A stretch of DNA of 46,937 nucleotides from a virus, in IMG/VR virus record IMGVR_UViG_3300036760_000182, positions 1 through 46,937 of that record. The stretch is one strand, 5' to 3'. A program made the position numbers and the translations under genes. Below, piece after piece: positions 6,826 through 15,948 of this stretch. The notes beneath the pieces are model-generated. The model worked only from the letters and a program-made list of their open reading frames with translations. It was not told the DNA's origin and did not search any database. How positions within the stretch are numbered: position 1 is the first letter of the stretch; the number at the start of each line of letters is the position of its first letter.

Positions 6826-9440
6826 TGAAAAATGATTTTGATGAAGACATTGCTACATTATTAAAAACAGTTAGTGATCATTTCATTCTGGAAGATCGCA
6901 TGACCAGAGAAAGGCAAATACGTCATTGGAGAAGACTCAAGCTTTACTGGAATAACTTCTCTCAAATTTATTGGTCAGAGGTGGCTCATGATTACAGGAT
7001 CTACAACAGGGACATCAATGCTACTGATACAGACCAAGACTATTATGATAAACCTATCAACGTCTTCAAAGCCTTTCTGGAAACTATTATTGCAGCCTTA
7101 TCAATACAAATTCCAGCAATAAACTGTGTTCCTGATGATGCAGAGAATCCTCTTGATGCACTAACAGCTAAGGCTGGAGATAAGATATCTGAACTAGTCT
7201 ATAAACATAATAATGTAATGTTTTTGTGGCTACATGCTCTTTATATTTATTGCACTGAGGGTATGATTGCTTGTTATAGTTATCCAAAAGAAGATAAATC
7301 TTATGGAACATATGATAAGCCTAAATATAAGGATGAAGAAATAAATGCTTATGTATGTCCTCAATGTGGTGCTAGACAGCCAGATGAACAATTCTCTGAA
7401 AATGAGTTATATGAATTTGCTCCAGGAGATGATGATGTTGATATTAAGAATACTCTACTTGGAAATAGTTCATCCTTACTAAACACAGATTTAGGTCCCT
7501 GCTCAAATTGCTCTATGTTCTTAGCAGATGAACAACGCTGTACTATTCATCAGCCTAATGATGAGATTAAGCCAGAAGATACGTGTGATTATCATGAAAC
7601 AGGCCCTGTAGGAAGCGATGGAAGTTATCCTCGTGGTGAAACTAATAAAGAAGAATCTAACTACCGTCCATACAACGCTGCCGAAGGTAATGAAGAAAAA
7701 GGAGGACCAATCTGCTTTGAGTGTGGAGCAAGATTAGATCCTGAGCTAAAAAAGACTAAACTTGTTATTCCACGTCTTGTAGGAACAACGAAAGAACCAA
7801 AATCTAGAATTTGTCTAGAAGTTTATGGTGGATTATATATTAAAGTTTCTAATACTGCTAAAGTACAAGAAGATACACCATATCTAATATATTCATATGA
7901 AACTCACTATGCTAATGCTTTGGAGTGCTATCCAAACTTAAGAGAGAAAATTCCTCATGGAGGATGGTCTAATGTTGGAGTTAATGATCCTTATGAACAA
8001 TATGGAAGACTGAACACACAATATCGTGGTGAATTTCCAGAAGAGAATGTAACAGTTAAGAATTGTTGGCTCCGCTGCGCGGCATTCAACGTGTTATCAG
8101 AAGAAGATTATAAGAAGTTAAAGAAGAGATTTCCCGATGGAGCTAAGTTTGTAATGGTTAATGATATTCCTGCAGAGTATGAAAATGAGTCATTAGATGA
8201 TCATTGGACATTAACTGAGAATCCTATGTCTGACTTCTTAAACCATGATCCTCTAGGAGAATTGTTAACAAACATTCAGGATATTACTAATGATCTTATC
8301 TCACTAACTCTACAAACAATTGAACATGGAATTGCTCAGACTTATGCTGACCCAGCCGTTGTCAACTTTAATGCTCAACGTCAAATAGAGGCAATGCCTG
8401 GAACAATAACTCCTACTAAACCAGTATCAGGCACTAGAAATATTAGCGAGTCTTTTTATACATCGAAAACGGCTTCGTTATCTCCTGAAGTATTTAATTT
8501 TTATAGAATTATACAAGAACTTGGGCAGTTTGTTTCTGGTGCTCTTCCATCTATATTTGGTGGTAGTCAAGGTGCTGGAAGTTCTAGAACAGCATCTGAG
8601 TATGCAATGTCTAAAGGTATGGCTCTACAAAGATTACAGACTCCATATAGGATGTTGACTATTTGGTGGAAGGAAATATTTAGTAAGGTTATACCAATGT
8701 ATATGAAAGAAATGAAAGAAGATGAGAGAGTAGTTGAGAAGAATGAACAAGGTAACTTTGTTAATGTCTTTATTCGAAAAGCCGAATTAGATGGCAAGAT
8801 AGGATCTATAGAACTTGAACCAGATGAAAAACTTCCAGTCTCTGATGAGCAACAAGCTGATATGATAATGCAGTTATTTACACTAAATAATCAAGAGATT
8901 ACAGCCGCTCTAATGGACCCAGATAATCTACCATATATTGCTAAGGTAATTAAGATTCCACAATTTAAACTTCCTGGATTGGATGACAGGCAGAAACAGT
9001 ATGAGGAAATTGTTGAACTAGTTAATTCAGCTCCTATTCCTCCATCACAAGAAGAAATTCAACAATATCAATTAGCTATCCAACAAGGACAACAAGTTTC
9101 ACCACCTGAAGAAAAGCCTTCAGTTGAAATTGATGTAGATGTAGATAATCATCAAATTGAGGCTTCTATTTGTAAATCTTGGCTTATCTCTAGTGCAGGA
9201 CGATTGGCAAAACAAGAGAATCTTAATGGATATAAAAATGTCTTATTGCATATGAAAGCACATATGGCTATTGTTAATCAACAGATGCAAGCTCAGCAAA
9301 TGCATGAAGATCAAATAAGATTAGCTACTAGTGCTGAAACTAAAAAAATCGGTGAGCCCTCTGACCGTGTTCAACCTCCAAAGGCGAAACAAAGTCAGAA
9401 AATAACTGGAGAAAGAAATGCCAATACCCCAGTCTTCTAG
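6825..9440 (+). CDS. Portal protein with Cys-rich insertion
   Basis: 871 residues. It follows the terminase region and precedes scaffold and capsid genes, the usual place of a portal. Typical portal features include long helices, the region LGELLTNIQDITNDL and the SSRTASEYAMSKG segment, and an acidic/Gln-rich C-terminal part. An insertion at about residues 175-310 carries CPQC, CSNC, a single Cys pair and CFEC, which look like zinc ribbons, with acidic linkers between. The protein forms the ring through which DNA enters and leaves the head and, in podoviruses, ejects the DNA. AAGGGA precedes the start. Confidence 0.85.
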   Translation: MKNDFDEDIATLLKTVSDHFILEDRMTRERQIRHWRRLKLYWNNFSQIYWSEVAHDYRIYNRDINATDTDQDYYDKPINVFKAFLETIIAALSIQIPAINCVPDDAENPLDALTAKAGDKISELVYKHNNVMFLWLHALYIYCTEGMIACYSYPKEDKSYGTYDKPKYKDEEINAYVCPQCGARQPDEQFSENELYEFAPGDDDVDIKNTLLGNSSSLLNTDLGPCSNCSMFLADEQRCTIHQPNDEIKPEDTCDYHETGPVGSDGSYPRGETNKEESNYRPYNAAEGNEEKGGPICFECGARLDPELKKTKLVIPRLVGTTKEPKSRICLEVYGGLYIKVSNTAKVQEDTPYLIYSYETHYANALECYPNLREKIPHGGWSNVGVNDPYEQYGRLNTQYRGEFPEENVTVKNCWLRCAAFNVLSEEDYKKLKKRFPDGAKFVMVNDIPAEYENESLDDHWTLTENPMSDFLNHDPLGELLTNIQDITNDLISLTLQTIEHGIAQTYADPAVVNFNAQRQIEAMPGTITPTKPVSGTRNISESFYTSKTASLSPEVFNFYRIIQELGQFVSGALPSIFGGSQGAGSSRTASEYAMSKGMALQRLQTPYRMLTIWWKEIFSKVIPMYMKEMKEDERVVEKNEQGNFVNVFIRKAELDGKIGSIELEPDEKLPVSDEQQADMIMQLFTLNNQEITAALMDPDNLPYIAKVIKIPQFKLPGLDDRQKQYEEIVELVNSAPIPPSQEEIQQYQLAIQQGQQVSPPEEKPSVEIDVDVDNHQIEASICKSWLISSAGRLAKQENLNGYKNVLLHMKAHMAIVNQQMQAQQMHEDQIRLATSAETKKIGEPSDRVQPPKAKQSQKITGERNANTPVF

Positions 9441-10674
9441 TAGTGTTCTATCTCCTGAAAAGTCAGACAGTCCTGCAAAGTCTTTAACGGCTGATGATAT
9501 TAATGATCTATTTAGTAAGGACGAAGTTGAAGAGGTTAAAGAGAAACCTAGCAAGGAAGTAAGAGAAGTTAAAGAGCCTAAAGAGAAAGTAGAAGAAGTC
9601 GAAGATGATGAGTTAGAGCTAAAAGAACCAGATGAAGAAATAGAAAAAATAGACTTATCAAAGGAAAGCGATGTCGAAGACATCGAAGCTCCTCCTAGAA
9701 AGAAGGAGATTCTAGCTAAGTTTCCAGACTTGTTTAAGACATTTCCATTCCTAGAGAAGATTCTTTATCGCGATAGACAGTATTCTGAGTTATTTGGATC
9801 ATTTGATGATGCTAAGGAAATAGCAGAAAAATCTGAAGTATTCAATAACTTTGAATCCCAGTTATTGGAAGGTAATACAGAAGAAATTCTTAAAGAAGTA
9901 AAATCAACTGATGAGAAAGCTTTCAATATCATTGTAGATGAATATCTTCCAACTTTAGCGAAGGTTGATAAAGAAGCTTATTTTCATGTAGTTGGTAATC
10001 TTAATAGAAGGTTAATCATGGAGATGGTACAGGAAGCTAATGATACTGATAATGATGACTTGAAGCAGGCTGCTCTATTAGTAAACCAATTTGTCTTTGG
10101 TAGTTCAAAATTTACTGCTCCCACCCTACGGGTGAAAAAAGAGCCTGATTCTGAGCGTAGTAAAGTAGAAGAAGAAAGACTTTCTTTCACGCGCGAACGC
10201 TTTGAGAGCGCAAGAGATGATCTACAATCTAGAGTTGATAATACGTTAAGAGCAACTATATCTGATTACATTGATCCTAAAGGTAATATGAGTAGTTATG
10301 TTAAGAAGAACGCTGTATCTGACGCTATGAAGATTCTTAGTTCTGCTATCGCTAACGATAGTTCAGTAGTAAAGAATCTTGATAATCTTTGGCGTTCTGC
10401 TTTTAATTCTAAGTTCTCTAAAGATTCGTTAAGTAAGATACAATCTTTTTATCTCTCTAAAGCTAAAGGTAATCTTAAGAATGCGATTCTGAAAGCTCGT
10501 TCGGAAGCATTGAAAGACACACGTCCTGCAAATAGGGACAAAGAGACAGATGAAGTAGAAGAAGAAACTCCTCGACGAAGAGGACCAATTACACCTGGCA
10601 GACCTAGCCAATCAAAAGGTAAAAACGAACAACGAAAAGGAGAAAGTGTAGCAGATTTCTTTGCTAGAGACTGA
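9418..10674 (+). CDS. Scaffold protein
   Basis: 418 residues. It starts 23 bases inside the portal gene. The first 90 residues are highly acidic with Lys/Glu repeats, the middle is helical, and the C-terminus is basic (RRRGPITPGRP, KGKNEQRKGE), ending SVADFFARD. Lack of cysteine, charge layout and a place between portal and capsid genes are typical of head scaffolds, whose basic tail contacts the coat protein. The function is inferred from these features. Confidence 0.75.
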   Translation: MPIPQSSSSVLSPEKSDSPAKSLTADDINDLFSKDEVEEVKEKPSKEVREVKEPKEKVEEVEDDELELKEPDEEIEKIDLSKESDVEDIEAPPRKKEILAKFPDLFKTFPFLEKILYRDRQYSELFGSFDDAKEIAEKSEVFNNFESQLLEGNTEEILKEVKSTDEKAFNIIVDEYLPTLAKVDKEAYFHVVGNLNRRLIMEMVQEANDTDNDDLKQAALLVNQFVFGSSKFTAPTLRVKKEPDSERSKVEEERLSFTRERFESARDDLQSRVDNTLRATISDYIDPKGNMSSYVKKNAVSDAMKILSSAIANDSSVVKNLDNLWRSAFNSKFSKDSLSKIQSFYLSKAKGNLKNAILKARSEALKDTRPANRDKETDEVEEETPRRRGPITPGRPSQSKGKNEQRKGESVADFFARD

Positions 10675-10685
10675 GGTGAATGCTT

Positions 10686-11939
10686 ATGCCAGGTGCTGTT
10701 GTTGAATCAGTTGTTGCCGGAACTGAACTTGAAAGAGTTCTTCCAAAGGTAACTACTGTCTTTGAGTCTGACGATACTTTTTTTGGTAATATTGTAAAGC
10801 GTGATGTAGAAATAGTTAGTTATAGAGAGATGAGAGCACCTATGGAATTACGTCCTGGTGGTAGATTCCAGTATTTTGATCCTAATGGTGGAGATATGGG
10901 AAGAGGCGGCGGTCCTACTTGGGACAAAGCCGTTCTCAGACCAGTATTCCTGTCAGAGAATATTGAATATACAAAACTAACTCAGTGGTCTACTGATGAC
11001 CGCCGGAAATCTGTAATAAATGCTGTTCGTCGTTTGACAGCAGGAGCTACAGTTGAAATCAAACGTCAACTAGATGCTCAATTGCAGGGTTCTGGAACTG
11101 GTCAAGTAGGAACTATTACTGTTGTTGCTACATCAGGAGGTGTTGATACTTATACACTAGATAGTGAATTTGGTGCTCGTCTTGTACGATATGACCAAGT
11201 AGTTCAAGTTTATGATACTACTCTTGCTACATTTAGAGGTAAAGGTGTTGTTACATTATGGGATGTTGAAAATAAACAGATTCAGGTAACTCCAGCTATT
11301 GCAGGTGCTATTGCTACTGATGTATTGATTGTTGATGGTCTATCTAATCCAACTGCTCTACCAGCTCTATATGGTATTCAATATCATCATTCAAATGCTA
11401 GCACTGGTACATGGTTGGGTTATGATCGTGCAAGCACGCCTGAGATAAGAAGTAATAGAGTCAATGGTGGAAATTCTGCTTTAACATTACCATTGCCTAG
11501 ATTAGCTATCAATAAGATTGGTAATAGGGTTGGTATTGACAATAATTTTGATCCTCATGCTTGGACACATCCTTGTCAAGCTCAGGCTTATGAGGAAATT
11601 GGGCAGCTAATTTCTATTATCCATAAGGCTCCTAAGGATGAATCTCTTAATCTTTATTTTGGTGATAATATGCAGCTTGCTGGTGCTCCTATTAAACAGC
11701 ACTTTAATTGGTCTAAAAAGCGTATTGATTTTGTTGTTAGCTCAGTATGGGGACGTGCAGAGATTCTTCCTATTGGATTCTATACATCTGATGGTAGACG
11801 CATATTTGAACTTAGAGGAGCATCAGGTGGCGTAGCCGCTGCTGATATTTTCTATATGGTTGTTGGATTTCAGACGTTCGTACTCAACCCCGCGGCTACG
11901 GCTTACATTGACGCATTAGCGATTCCTTCTGGATATTAA
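10686..11939 (+). CDS. Major capsid protein
   Basis: 417 residues from ATG 10686, which has GAGG at a proper distance; the ATG at 10680 directly abuts GAGGTGA and is less likely. It has an N-terminal helix, an extended Gly-rich segment (LRPGGRFQYFDPNGGDMGRGGG) and mixed alpha/beta sequence with no cysteine before the C-terminal part. Position after the scaffold gene identifies it as the coat protein, expected to have the HK97 fold. Confidence 0.85.
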   Translation: MPGAVVESVVAGTELERVLPKVTTVFESDDTFFGNIVKRDVEIVSYREMRAPMELRPGGRFQYFDPNGGDMGRGGGPTWDKAVLRPVFLSENIEYTKLTQWSTDDRRKSVINAVRRLTAGATVEIKRQLDAQLQGSGTGQVGTITVVATSGGVDTYTLDSEFGARLVRYDQVVQVYDTTLATFRGKGVVTLWDVENKQIQVTPAIAGAIATDVLIVDGLSNPTALPALYGIQYHHSNASTGTWLGYDRASTPEIRSNRVNGGNSALTLPLPRLAINKIGNRVGIDNNFDPHAWTHPCQAQAYEEIGQLISIIHKAPKDESLNLYFGDNMQLAGAPIKQHFNWSKKRIDFVVSSVWGRAEILPIGFYTSDGRRIFELRGASGGVAAADIFYMVVGFQTFVLNPAATAYIDALAIPSGY

Positions 11940-11958
11940 TGATTTTTTTGAATGATTT

Positions 11959-12420
11959 ATGGTAACTATTAGAGAAATAGCTTGGGCCGCTGGAGTTTAC
12001 GAAGGAGAGGGTAGCTTCAGCGGTGACCGAGTAGTAATAGTTCAGAAAGATTCTTGGATATTATATAGATTAATTAAAATATTCAAATTTGGAAGTGTAA
12101 GATTACATGGTGATAACTGTCAGAAATGGTGCGTCTCTGGTGAAGATGCTCGTCAATTTCTCCTAACTATATTTACTGAGCTATCTCCCAGAAGAAAAGC
12201 TGAGATACTGGAGCATAAAGTATTCTTTATTGATAGTAAATTTAAACAGCAAAGAGTATGTAGAAATGGCCATATTAAGACCGAAGAAAATACTAGGCGC
12301 AAGTATAATCATCGCAGAAAAGATTGGGATGTTATCTGTTTGGATTGTCAAACAGATAGGCTCAGAAGAGCTTGGAGAGTGAAGAAAATGATAATCCAAA
12401 GGAGAACATCTAATGTCTGA
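11959..12420 (+). CDS. LAGLIDADG homing endonuclease 3, free-standing
   Basis: 153 residues. EIAWAAGVYEGEGSF near the N-terminus is a diverged LAGLIDADG helix. The C-terminal zinc module is CRNGH ... CLDC, followed by RLRRAWRVKK. It is smaller than the other two and lies between the capsid gene and a small virion gene, with an 8-nt overlap into the latter. No good Shine-Dalgarno is seen before its ATG. Confidence 0.87.
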   Translation: MVTIREIAWAAGVYEGEGSFSGDRVVIVQKDSWILYRLIKIFKFGSVRLHGDNCQKWCVSGEDARQFLLTIFTELSPRRKAEILEHKVFFIDSKFKQQRVCRNGHIKTEENTRRKYNHRRKDWDVICLDCQTDRLRRAWRVKKMIIQRRTSNV

Positions 12421-12724
12421 CCTACTTCATCAGCAACTCTCTACAGTACAGAGTAATTTACAGCCTGGTGCAATTACAATTGCTTCTGCAACGACTATCT
12501 CTCCTACTACACTGTTAACTAAATTGACTGGTTCAACTGCTCTTGCAACTATTAACCCACCTGTGAGTGGAGATCATGTACTATATCTAGTTTCAGTTGA
12601 TGGAGTTATCGTAATTGGAACTGGTGGAAACATACTAGTAGGATATAGCACAGTTCAGAATAGACCTATTGCAATGATATATGATTCAATACAAGGTAAG
12701 TATTACATCGCTGCTGTTGTTTAG
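12413..12724 (+). CDS. Small virion protein, possible head decoration
   Basis: 103 residues, strong AAAGGAG inside the preceding endonuclease gene. Beta-rich: NPPVSGDHVLYLVSVDGV, IVIGTGGNILVGYST and PIAMIYDSIQGKYY. The position after the capsid gene suggests a decoration protein, but the family is not recognised. Confidence 0.65.
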   Translation: MSDLLHQQLSTVQSNLQPGAITIASATTISPTTLLTKLTGSTALATINPPVSGDHVLYLVSVDGVIVIGTGGNILVGYSTVQNRPIAMIYDSIQGKYYIAAVV

Positions 12725-12732
12725 TTAACAAC

Positions 12733-12768
12733 TTGGTGTTGCATATCAATTCTGGTGTGCAACATCAA
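12733..12768 (+). terminator. Stem-loop before the beta-helix gene
   Basis: TTGGTGTTGCA pairs with TGCAACATCAA over 11 bp with one G-U pair and a 14-nt loop. A pyrimidine-rich stretch (TTCTCTGTCTCATTT) follows. It could be a partial terminator, a processing site or an mRNA stabiliser after the capsid genes. Confidence 0.6.
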
Positions 12769-12812
12769 TTCTCTGTCTCATTTGAGATGGCCTTAAAAGG
12801 CTGGAGAACAAG

Positions 12813-13727
12813 ATGACACAACAAGGATATTGGAGAAATTATGCAGAAGAGAATCGTAGAGCGATTCTTCAAGATTATGGTGTAATTAATAAAGTATGGT
12901 ATTTGTTTCCTCAAGGTGGTGGTCCTAGAGGTGCCTTTACTACATTTACAGATCTAAAACCAAATCTTCAAAGTAGAGATTTAATACTTCTTTCTGGAGT
13001 GCTACGAGAACAAGCTGTAGCTCCGAATGGTATTTTTGATGTATCTATTATTGGTGCTGCTAATAGACCACGACAAGCTACATCTGGTGGAACTCCTACA
13101 GGTGGTGGAGCTTGCTGGTTAGCTCCGTCTTCAGGAGCAGTTGCTTCTACACCATTACTCGAATTAACTAGACAAGGATGGCACCTTGAAAATATTGAGT
13201 TTACTCCACATACAAGTTCTGCTGCTATTCGTTTAACACGTTCAGCATCTGTTGATTTAATTGATGCTTCTCATTTTTCAATGTATGGATGTTATATTGA
13301 TGGAAATGGTGGTAGTGGTCAAATTGGCATTGAAGATAATGGAGGTTGTGGTCATGGTATTATTGAAGATTGTAGATTTGCTAATTTAACAACTGCAATT
13401 AAAGGACTAAATACTGGAGCTGCTGTTCCTCTTGGAAATAAATATAAGAGAAATACATTCTATCAGAATACAAGTGATATACAAATGTCTCTTTCATATA
13501 GTCTAATTGAGGAAAATAGATTTATGACACCTTGGACTGGTGGTGCTGCTTGGGTTATTGATACTAGAAACCTTAGTGCTCAAGGAGATCATAATATGGT
13601 AATTCTAAATCAAACTCCTGATACAGATATTGACCCTGCAAAAGGATATAGGGGTTCTGCTACTGATGTTTGGAATAATTATCAGGCTGGAACTGCAGCA
13701 TTAGTTGTTGTTTCACCTCCTGCATAA
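12813..13727 (+). CDS. Right-handed beta-helix protein (pectate-lyase-like)
   Basis: 304 residues, GGAG before the start. The middle carries repeating short strands of a parallel beta-helix: HLENIEFTPHTSSAAIRL, FSMYGCYIDGNGG, HGIIEDCRFANLTTAIKG, NKYKRNTFYQNTSD and SLIEENRFMT. Such proteins in phages are tailspikes, virion glycan-binding proteins or depolymerases. No S74 or other chaperone domain follows. The gene stands alone between two structured intergenic elements. Confidence 0.75.
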   Translation: MTQQGYWRNYAEENRRAILQDYGVINKVWYLFPQGGGPRGAFTTFTDLKPNLQSRDLILLSGVLREQAVAPNGIFDVSIIGAANRPRQATSGGTPTGGGACWLAPSSGAVASTPLLELTRQGWHLENIEFTPHTSSAAIRLTRSASVDLIDASHFSMYGCYIDGNGGSGQIGIEDNGGCGHGIIEDCRFANLTTAIKGLNTGAAVPLGNKYKRNTFYQNTSDIQMSLSYSLIEENRFMTPWTGGAAWVIDTRNLSAQGDHNMVILNQTPDTDIDPAKGYRGSATDVWNNYQAGTAALVVVSPPA

Positions 13728-13736
13728 TAGTGAGTT

Positions 13737-13811
13737 GGGCTGCTTTCATGCTGGGAGAAACATTCAGTTACTCACAATTTCGTGAGAGCGGAATGAGTGT
13801 GAGAGCAGCTC
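13737..13811 (+). ncRNA. Long structured element after the beta-helix gene
   Basis: A 12-bp outer stem (GGGCTGCTTTCA with TGAGAGCAGCTC, two G-U pairs) encloses CATTC/GAATG (13761-13765, 13791-13795) and CTCAC/GTGAG (13771-13775, 13782-13786). The nested stems suggest a folded RNA in the untranslated region before the zinc-ribbon gene. It could control termination or translation. Confidence 0.5.
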
Positions 13812-13817
13812 ATTAAT

Positions 13818-14015
13818 ATGCCAAGTCCAAATCCAGTTCCTGTTGTATTTCCTACAAATAATAAGTCTTGCCCTAAGTGTGGATATTCAGTAAATTATCC
13901 AGATAGTGGGTCACCAGGACAAACAGTAGGTTTGTTTTACAATACTATAAATGATAAAACTCGACTTACTTGTAATAAGTGTGGATTCTCAGCAGAATAT
14001 CCACCGGCATCATAA
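13818..14015 (+). CDS. Zinc-ribbon small protein
   Basis: 65 residues with CPKCGYSVNY and CNKCGFSAEY separated by about 30 residues, a classic zinc-ribbon spacing. First of three cysteine-motif genes in this stretch (with 14585 and 15307). The role in a virion gene block is unknown. Confidence 0.75.
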   Translation: MPSPNPVPVVFPTNNKSCPKCGYSVNYPDSGSPGQTVGLFYNTINDKTRLTCNKCGFSAEYPPAS

Positions 14016-14024
14016 GGACTAAAA

Positions 14025-14561
14025 ATGGAACTAAGAGAACAAATTGAAGATATAAATAAGAGACTACTAAATGAGTATGGCAGAGAATTTGATAACCAGC
14101 CTCGCTTTCGAGTAGTTTTTAGTGAAGATCAGTATGAAAAGAGATTAACTGATTTTACAGATGAAGGATTTGAGTTAATCCATCCAGAAGTTCGTCTTCT
14201 TCCAAAATATAAACAGTGGATTAGACATAAATATATTCTTGAACGTCTTGTGCCAATCGTAGGAGAAACTGATTTAACAACAAAAGTTTCATACGAGCCG
14301 GCTTGGGTATTCCAAGATAAAGATGGAAATTATCTTCCTCCTTTCTTTGAGGGTTGTAAACATATAATTGAGAGTATGTTCAGTGCTATTGGTAAAGCAA
14401 ATACTCATACAAGATATAAAGATAAAAATGTCTCTATTGAAGAACGACGAGCTGAACTTCAGCGAGTTGAAGATGAGCTGTTTGGGAATGAAACAAGCGT
14501 TGGTGATGCGTTAGCTTATAGAACTGGTGTTACTGTTCCAGAGAGCAAACTGGTTAACTAG
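14025..14561 (+). CDS. Conserved phage protein, unknown
   Basis: 178 residues with AAGGA before the start. Charged and mostly helical: a basic/aromatic middle (RFRVVFSEDQYEKR, PKYKQWIRHKYILERLV) and PPFFEGCKHIIESMF. No signal peptide or domain is recognised. It lies between two zinc-ribbon genes and probably works with them. Confidence 0.7.
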   Translation: MELREQIEDINKRLLNEYGREFDNQPRFRVVFSEDQYEKRLTDFTDEGFELIHPEVRLLPKYKQWIRHKYILERLVPIVGETDLTTKVSYEPAWVFQDKDGNYLPPFFEGCKHIIESMFSAIGKANTHTRYKDKNVSIEERRAELQRVEDELFGNETSVGDALAYRTGVTVPESKLVN

Positions 14562-14584
14562 CACCAAAACAGAAAAGAGAAGAG

Positions 14585-15310
14585 ATGCCTGACGAAGTTG
14601 GATTACCAATTCGAGCTGGAAATACTCAGATGGAGTTTACAGCTCCATTATTCAATTCTAGAAGACTTATTAGAGCTACTAAGAATCCAATGGATAGATG
14701 TACTGTTGTATCAATCTTCCCTAAGGAAATTAATGAGGTTAAATATACAATTGAGCCAGGTAGATTTCATATTAATCCTGGTTCGTTTGAAAGTCCTGCG
14801 ACGCTAGTCGTAGGAAGTTCTAGCTGGTGGAAAGATATTGACATAGATCAACCTATGTTAGAGATCCCTGTTAGCAGTATACAGATTGCAGATTCTATTA
14901 TTAAAGATTATTGTAATGGTATGTTAGGTTGTAATATGGGAGATGCTATGCCTGGATTATTCTTTGTTCTTGGAGAAATTAATGTTTTGGAGATCAAACT
15001 GAAGTATAAAAAGAAACTAGAAGAAACTAGTGAGAGGCAGAATAACTGGTATAAAATACTTGTTAGATTAGCAGATAGTCTATGGGCTCGTGCAGCCGGA
15101 AACCCATTAGTTATTAGTGATGAAATGCGCCTAGCAGCGCGGTCCTTAAATTTTAATGACAAACCTTGGTTAAAAGATTTTCAGATAGTGGAACTAGTTC
15201 GTTGTGTTGCTTGTGGTGGAATGAGAAATCCACTCTATCCTATTTGTCCTACATGCAAGTATATTGATACAAATCATCCATTAGCAAAAGATTTGAAGTT
15301 TGCTGTATGA
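14585..15310 (+). CDS. Unknown protein with C-terminal zinc ribbon
   Basis: 241 residues. An N-terminal domain with RCTVVSIFPKEINEVKYTIEPGRFHI is followed by a helical middle and a C-terminal ribbon CVACGG ... CPTCKY. The stop overlaps the next small gene (ATGA). The family is not recognised. Confidence 0.7.
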   Translation: MPDEVGLPIRAGNTQMEFTAPLFNSRRLIRATKNPMDRCTVVSIFPKEINEVKYTIEPGRFHINPGSFESPATLVVGSSSWWKDIDIDQPMLEIPVSSIQIADSIIKDYCNGMLGCNMGDAMPGLFFVLGEINVLEIKLKYKKKLEETSERQNNWYKILVRLADSLWARAAGNPLVISDEMRLAARSLNFNDKPWLKDFQIVELVRCVACGGMRNPLYPICPTCKYIDTNHPLAKDLKFAV

Positions 15311-15393
15311 AGAAATGTATTCATTGTAACTCTCAAATGTCTAAAGATAATAAATTTTGTATAAATCCATTTTGTAAATCCAAGAAGAGATAA
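15307..15393 (+). CDS. 28-residue zinc-ribbon microprotein
   Basis: Short gene coupled on both sides: ATGA with the gene before it and TAATG with the gene after it. It contains CIHC near the N-terminus and CINPFC near the C-terminus, then SKKR. Four cysteines in 28 residues and exact coupling make it very likely real. Confidence 0.7.
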   Translation: MKKCIHCNSQMSKDNKFCINPFCKSKKR

Positions 15394-15749
15394 TGAGTGT
15401 AACTTCTAGTAGAACAATTCAAATTCAGTTTTCTGGTGATATCACTACAGGAGTAATTCAATCTGCTCTAGATAATATAGTTAGTCCTGGTATGGAAGTT
15501 ATTCAAACATTAGCATTGGGAGCTAATACTATTACTGCTCCTGTCATTAGTGGAATTGTGATAACTGGTCTTTTGATAATTCCCCCAGCCGGAAACGTCA
15601 ACCTAATAACTCTTAAAGGAGTTGCTGGAGACACAGGTGTAGCACTACATAAGACAGATCCTACTTCTTTATCACTTAATACTACATTTGTAAGTTTGGT
15701 ATTGAATGCTGCGGCTACGATTGTAGGAGTTAGATTGGTTTGGAGCTGA
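15393..15749 (+). CDS. Small beta virion protein
   Basis: 118 residues, no cysteine, Thr/Val/Ile-rich with repeated short strands (TLALGANTITAPVISGIVITGLLI, PPAGNVNLITLKG). Likely a structural protein of head or tail; unrecognised. Confidence 0.65.
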   Translation: MSVTSSRTIQIQFSGDITTGVIQSALDNIVSPGMEVIQTLALGANTITAPVISGIVITGLLIIPPAGNVNLITLKGVAGDTGVALHKTDPTSLSLNTTFVSLVLNAAATIVGVRLVWS

Positions 15750-15750
15750 T

Positions 15751-15948
15751 ATGTTAATTACAGATCTTCTAGAAGATCTTTATAGGATGGGAAAAACTGA
15801 GATAGAATTTCATCATATTGATAAAGATGGAAATAGTAAAAAGCTAGAATTATTCATAACTGATGGTAAATATCTATATAAGCATAAAGATAAAGATGGT
15901 AATGATACTGATATTATCATTTTAGGGTTGGAGAAGCCAGATGCCTAA
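15751..15948 (+). CDS. Small acidic protein, unknown
   Basis: 65 residues, GGAG before the start. Charged strands (FHHIDKDGNSKKLELFI, YLYKHKDKDGNDTDIIIL). It overlaps the head-tail adaptor gene by 8 nt. Confidence 0.65.
   Translation: MLITDLLEDLYRMGKTEIEFHHIDKDGNSKKLELFITDGKYLYKHKDKDGNDTDIIILGLEKPDA

Noticed and set aside
9321-9683. Ser-rich minus-strand frame opposite the scaffold gene
   Set aside because: Antisense of Glu/Lys-rich codons (CTT/TTC); coding strand evidence favours the scaffold gene.
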